From Clostridia bacterium (GTDB taxonomy: Bacteria > Bacillota > Clostridia > Monoglobales > Monoglobaceae), in assembly GCA_900769795.1 (NCBI GenBank), contig CAAGHZ010000017.1, positions 1-15,848 of the forward strand: a stretch of DNA of 15,848 bases, in the 5' to 3' direction. Positions 13,289-15,848 of this stretch are shown piece by piece. The notes beneath the pieces are model-generated. The model did no database searches. It was given only the letters and a program-made list of their open reading frames with translations, and was not told where the DNA came from. The stretch's first letter is position 1. Each line of letters starts with the position of its first letter. The position numbers were made by a program, and so were the translations under genes.

Positions 13289-14095
13289 ATGGTATCTGAA
13301 TACGAAATTAAAAAACAAATTTGTGACATCGGTAAGAGAATTTATGACAGAAACATGGTTGCCGCAAACGACGGTAACATTTCTGTTAAACTTAACGATA
13401 ACGAATTTTTGTGCACACCTACAGGTGTTAGTAAGGGCTTTATGACCCCTGAATATATCTGTAAGGTTGACAAAGAGGGTAATGTAATTCAGGCAAACAA
13501 GGGATATAAGCCCTCATCTGAGATTAAGATGCACATGAGAGTTTATGCAAACCGTCCTGACGTAAAATCAGTTGTGCACGCACATCCAATTTATGCAACA
13601 AGTTTTGCGATTGCAGGTATTCCGCTTACTCAGCCAATTATGCCTGAGGCGGTAATTGCTCTTGGTTGTGTTCCCATTGCAGAATATGGTACACCGTCGA
13701 CCAATGAGATTCCTGACGCAGTTGAAAAGTATTTGCCATACTACGATGCAGTGCTTCTTGAAAACCACGGTGCACTTACATATTCTGATTCACTTCTTGC
13801 GGCTTATCACAAGATGGAATCTGTTGAGTTCTATGCAGAACTTCTCTTTAAGTCAAAGCAGCTTGGTGGCCCAAGAGAGTTCTCAAAAGAGCAGATTAAG
13901 AAACTTTATGAAGTAAGACGTCAGTTTGGTATGTCAGGTAAGCATCCTGCAGACCTCTGCCCCAACAACAAGAATGGAATCATGAACTGTCACACATGTC
14001 ATATTCCTGATTGTGCAGTTGCAGAAGATACTCGTGCAGATGCAGATTTGATTGCACAGGTAACCAAAAAGGTTATGGAGCAGCTTGGTAAATAA
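13289..14095 (+). CDS. Class II aldolase, L-fuculose-phosphate type, with C-terminal encapsulation peptide
   Basis: A zinc-dependent class II aldolase/adducin-family enzyme, probably cleaving L-fuculose-1-phosphate (or rhamnulose-1-phosphate) to DHAP and L-lactaldehyde. Its 268 residues include NDGNISV (27-33), TPTGVSKG (43-50), SSEIKMH (76-82) with probable catalytic Glu78, the zinc pair in HAHP (His97, His99) and the third zinc ligand His160 in ENHG. Ordinary FucA is about 215 residues. The extra C-terminus holds four cysteines (Cys224, 234, 237, 242) and then an amphipathic helix DADLIAQVTKKVMEQLGK (251-268) with the hydrophobic spacing of a microcompartment encapsulation peptide. AGGAG at 13276-13280 supports the start. 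Fuculose versus rhamnulose specificity cannot be read from sequence by eye. Confidence 0.9.
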   Translation: MVSEYEIKKQICDIGKRIYDRNMVAANDGNISVKLNDNEFLCTPTGVSKGFMTPEYICKVDKEGNVIQANKGYKPSSEIKMHMRVYANRPDVKSVVHAHPIYATSFAIAGIPLTQPIMPEAVIALGCVPIAEYGTPSTNEIPDAVEKYLPYYDAVLLENHGALTYSDSLLAAYHKMESVEFYAELLFKSKQLGGPREFSKEQIKKLYEVRRQFGMSGKHPADLCPNNKNGIMNCHTCHIPDCAVAEDTRADADLIAQVTKKVMEQLGK

Positions 14096-14112
14096 CCTTT
14101 GGGAGGTATCCT

Positions 14113-14604
14113 ATGAACGACGAAATGCTGAATAAAATAGCAGAGGTCGTTGCAAAAGAGCTCCGCAATAAAAACGGAGACGGCAAAAAGATGAGTCTTA
14201 CAGCAGCAAAAGCGCTTATAGCTCTTGTTGAAAAAAAGGCAGAAGAAATGGGCGTAAAGGCAGTTGTAGCAATATCTGACAGCGGTGCAAGACCTATTGC
14301 CATAGAGTGCATGGACGATTCTTATATTGCAAGTTTTGATGTTGCCCTTAACAAGGCGTACACAGTTGTTGCACTTAAGATGTCCACAAGCACCCTAAAG
14401 CCTCTGGCGCAACCGGGTGGCTCTCTTTATGGGATTCAGTTTACCAATGATAGCAAGATTGTTATATTTGGCGGTGGAGATCCACTTGTATATAACGGCG
14501 AAATAATCGGCGGTATTGGTGTCAGTGGCGGCACAGAAGAACAGGATACGGCTCTGTCGGCGTATGGAGCGTCTTGCTTAGAGAGTGTGCTCAAAAATAT
14601 TTAG
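14113..14604 (+). CDS. GlcG/HbpS-family (DUF336, PduO C-terminal-like) protein with N-terminal targeting helix
   Basis: This 163-residue protein belongs to the DUF336 family, which includes GlcG, heme-binding HbpS and the C-terminal domain of PduO. Diagnostic features are the MSLTAAKALIALVEKKAEEMG helix (27-47), AISDSGARPIAIECMD (53-68), the GGGDPL turn (120-125) and the GGIGVSGGTEEQD block (133-145). There is no adenosyltransferase domain, so it cannot do the cobalamin chemistry of full PduO, which fits a B12-independent locus. Residues 1-20 (MNDEMLNKIAEVVAKELRNK) form an amphipathic helix separated from the domain by a NGDGKK linker, the usual form of a microcompartment cargo tag. Its role inside the compartment is unknown; heme/flavin binding or redox sensing is possible. 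GGGAGG at 14101-14106 is the ribosome site; the gap after the aldolase is 17 bases. Confidence 0.88.
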   Translation: MNDEMLNKIAEVVAKELRNKNGDGKKMSLTAAKALIALVEKKAEEMGVKAVVAISDSGARPIAIECMDDSYIASFDVALNKAYTVVALKMSTSTLKPLAQPGGSLYGIQFTNDSKIVIFGGGDPLVYNGEIIGGIGVSGGTEEQDTALSAYGASCLESVLKNI

Positions 14605-14641
14605 AAGATTATCTTATAATATATGAAAGGAGATTGAACAA

Positions 14642-15832
14642 GTGAACAATAGTGATATTGAACAGATTGTAAAGCAGGTTATTGCAGGAATGCAGGGTGC
14701 AGATACTCCTGCGGCTGCTTGTGGCGAAGTGCCAAAAACAAGCCGTGTTGCAATGCTTACAGCGCTTGAGAATTTTGATATAAAAGAATATCCTATCCCC
14801 GAGCTTGGCGATGATGATATTCTTGTCAAGGTTGAAGGTTGTGGTGTTTGCGGAACCGATGCACATGAGTTTAAAAGAGACCCGTTTGGTATGATCCCTG
14901 TAAACCTCGGTCATGAGGGAACAGGCGAGATTGTAAAGATGGGTAAGAATGTAACCAAAGACAGTGCAGGCAAGCCACTCAACGTTGGTGACAAGGTTGT
15001 TACATGTATGATTTTTAACGATAATCCTGACATTACAATGTTTGATTTAAACAAGCAGAATGTAGGAGGTGCAGATGTTTACGGACTTCTGCCCGATGAC
15101 GAGAGCAACCACTTAAAGGGTTGGTTCTCAGATTACCTTGTTGTAAAGGGTGGCTCGACAGTATTTAATGTAAGCGACCTTGACCTTGACTCTCGTATAC
15201 TGATTGAGCCTGCTGCGGTTTTAATCCACGCAGTAGAGAGAGCAAAGACAACAGGAATTTTAAGATTTAACAGTCGTGTTGTTGTTCAGGGCTGCGGACC
15301 TATCGGTCTTATATGCATAGCTATACTTCGTACAATGGGTATAGAGAACATCACAGCAGTAGACGGAGAGGCAAAGCGCCTTGATTTTGCAAAGAGAATG
15401 GGTGCAGATAAGACTGTAAACTTCAAGGATTACAACGGCGTTGAAGCACTTTCGGATGCAGTTGCAGATTCCTTTGATGGACACCTTGCGGACTTTGCTT
15501 TTCAGTGTACAGGCTCGCCCGTTGCACACAGTAATGTTTATAAGTTTATCAGAAGCGGTGGCGGTCTTTGTGAACTTGGCTTCTTTATAAACGGGGGCGA
15601 CGCTACTATAAATCCGCACTTTGACTTATGTGCAAAAGAGATCACTTTGGTTGGCTCATGGGTATATACCCTCAGAGATTATGCAACTACATTTGATTTC
15701 TTAAAGAGAGCAAAGGCAATCGGACTTCCAATGTCCGATCTTATAACTCACAGATATCCGCTTGAGCAGATAAACGAGGCACTTATTACCAATCTTAAGA
15801 TGGAAGGCCTCAAAGTAGCAATAATAAACTAA
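14642..15832 (+). CDS. Zinc-type (MDR) alcohol dehydrogenase with N-terminal encapsulation peptide
   Basis: A 396-residue medium-chain dehydrogenase. The catalytic zinc site is marked by Cys70 in GVCGTD and the GHE motif (His91, Glu92), probably with Glu189 in IEPAAV. The Rossmann motif GCGPIG (217-222) with Asp241 after strand two suggests NAD(H). The four-cysteine structural zinc lobe of classical alcohol dehydrogenases is not visible. Residues 1-19 (MNNSDIEQIVKQVIAGMQG) form a typical amphipathic encapsulation peptide, followed by an Ala/Pro-rich linker (20-33). The protein should therefore act inside the shell, either reducing propionaldehyde to 1-propanol and recycling NAD+, or reducing lactaldehyde to 1,2-propanediol. 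Translation begins at GTG 14642, supported by AAAGGAG at 14626-14632. The stop lies 16 bases from the window end, so the operon probably continues. Confidence 0.9.
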   Translation: MNNSDIEQIVKQVIAGMQGADTPAAACGEVPKTSRVAMLTALENFDIKEYPIPELGDDDILVKVEGCGVCGTDAHEFKRDPFGMIPVNLGHEGTGEIVKMGKNVTKDSAGKPLNVGDKVVTCMIFNDNPDITMFDLNKQNVGGADVYGLLPDDESNHLKGWFSDYLVVKGGSTVFNVSDLDLDSRILIEPAAVLIHAVERAKTTGILRFNSRVVVQGCGPIGLICIAILRTMGIENITAVDGEAKRLDFAKRMGADKTVNFKDYNGVEALSDAVADSFDGHLADFAFQCTGSPVAHSNVYKFIRSGGGLCELGFFINGGDATINPHFDLCAKEITLVGSWVYTLRDYATTFDFLKRAKAIGLPMSDLITHRYPLEQINEALITNLKMEGLKVAIIN

Positions 15833-15848
15833 TTTGAAAAATTATTAA

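Noticed and set aside
1..15848. CRISPR arrays, tRNA/rRNA genes, insertion sequences or phage genes
   Set aside because: No regularly spaced repeats, no cloverleaf-like segment, no transposase or integrase motifs were found on either strand.

Overview
The window looks like one end of a contig from an uncultured anaerobic Clostridia-type Firmicute, probably a gut organism. The evidence is moderately AT-rich coding sequence, strong AGGAGG-type ribosome sites, a Gram-positive signal peptide, the two-subunit (PyrDB/PyrK) dihydroorotate dehydrogenase, and oxygen-sensitive glycyl-radical chemistry. All genes read on the + strand. The first 19 bases are not biological: they match the 3' end of the Illumina TruSeq adapter.

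Region 1 (20-3518) is the distal part of a de novo pyrimidine operon, pyrF (5'-truncated)-pyrK-pyrD-pyrE, followed by a radC-like gene coupled to pyrE through a TAATG overlap. It ends at a textbook intrinsic terminator (3594-3623). A gene-free stretch of about 380 bases follows, with a cluster of palindromes that looks like a dispersed intergenic repeat, and then a strong extended -10 promoter.

Region 2 (3900-8864) is a single transcription unit for a 1654-residue secreted protein. It has a signal peptide, four divergent LamG/concanavalin-like modules, two small linker domains and a C-terminal SGNH/GDSL hydrolase. A strong terminator and a perfect A/T-rich palindrome separate it from the next region.

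Region 3 (8957 to the end) is the start of a glycyl-radical-enzyme bacterial microcompartment locus of the 1,2-propanediol type (GRM5/GRP-like). The genes are a B12-independent diol dehydratase, its radical-SAM activase, a EutS/PduU-type shell protein, a EutP/PduV-type GTPase, an L-fuculose-phosphate-type class II aldolase, a GlcG/HbpS-family (DUF336) protein and a zinc-type alcohol dehydrogenase. Three cargo proteins carry visible amphipathic encapsulation-peptide helices: the aldolase at its C-terminus, the DUF336 protein and the alcohol dehydrogenase at their N-termini. The dehydratase has an internal insertion of about 50 residues that may do the same job. A second promoter in front of the aldolase splits the locus into two transcription units.

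The inferred pathway starts from a deoxyhexose such as fucose or rhamnose, converted to its 1-phosphate ketose. The aldolase gives DHAP plus lactaldehyde, lactaldehyde is reduced to 1,2-propanediol, and the glycyl radical enzyme dehydrates this to propionaldehyde inside a protein shell. The aldehyde dehydrogenase, phosphotransacylase, hexameric BMC-H and pentameric shell genes expected for a complete compartment are not in the window and probably lie beyond 15848. This system type is known. The less familiar points are the insertion in the dehydratase, the Cys4 linker in the aldolase, and the large LamG-SGNH protein next door.
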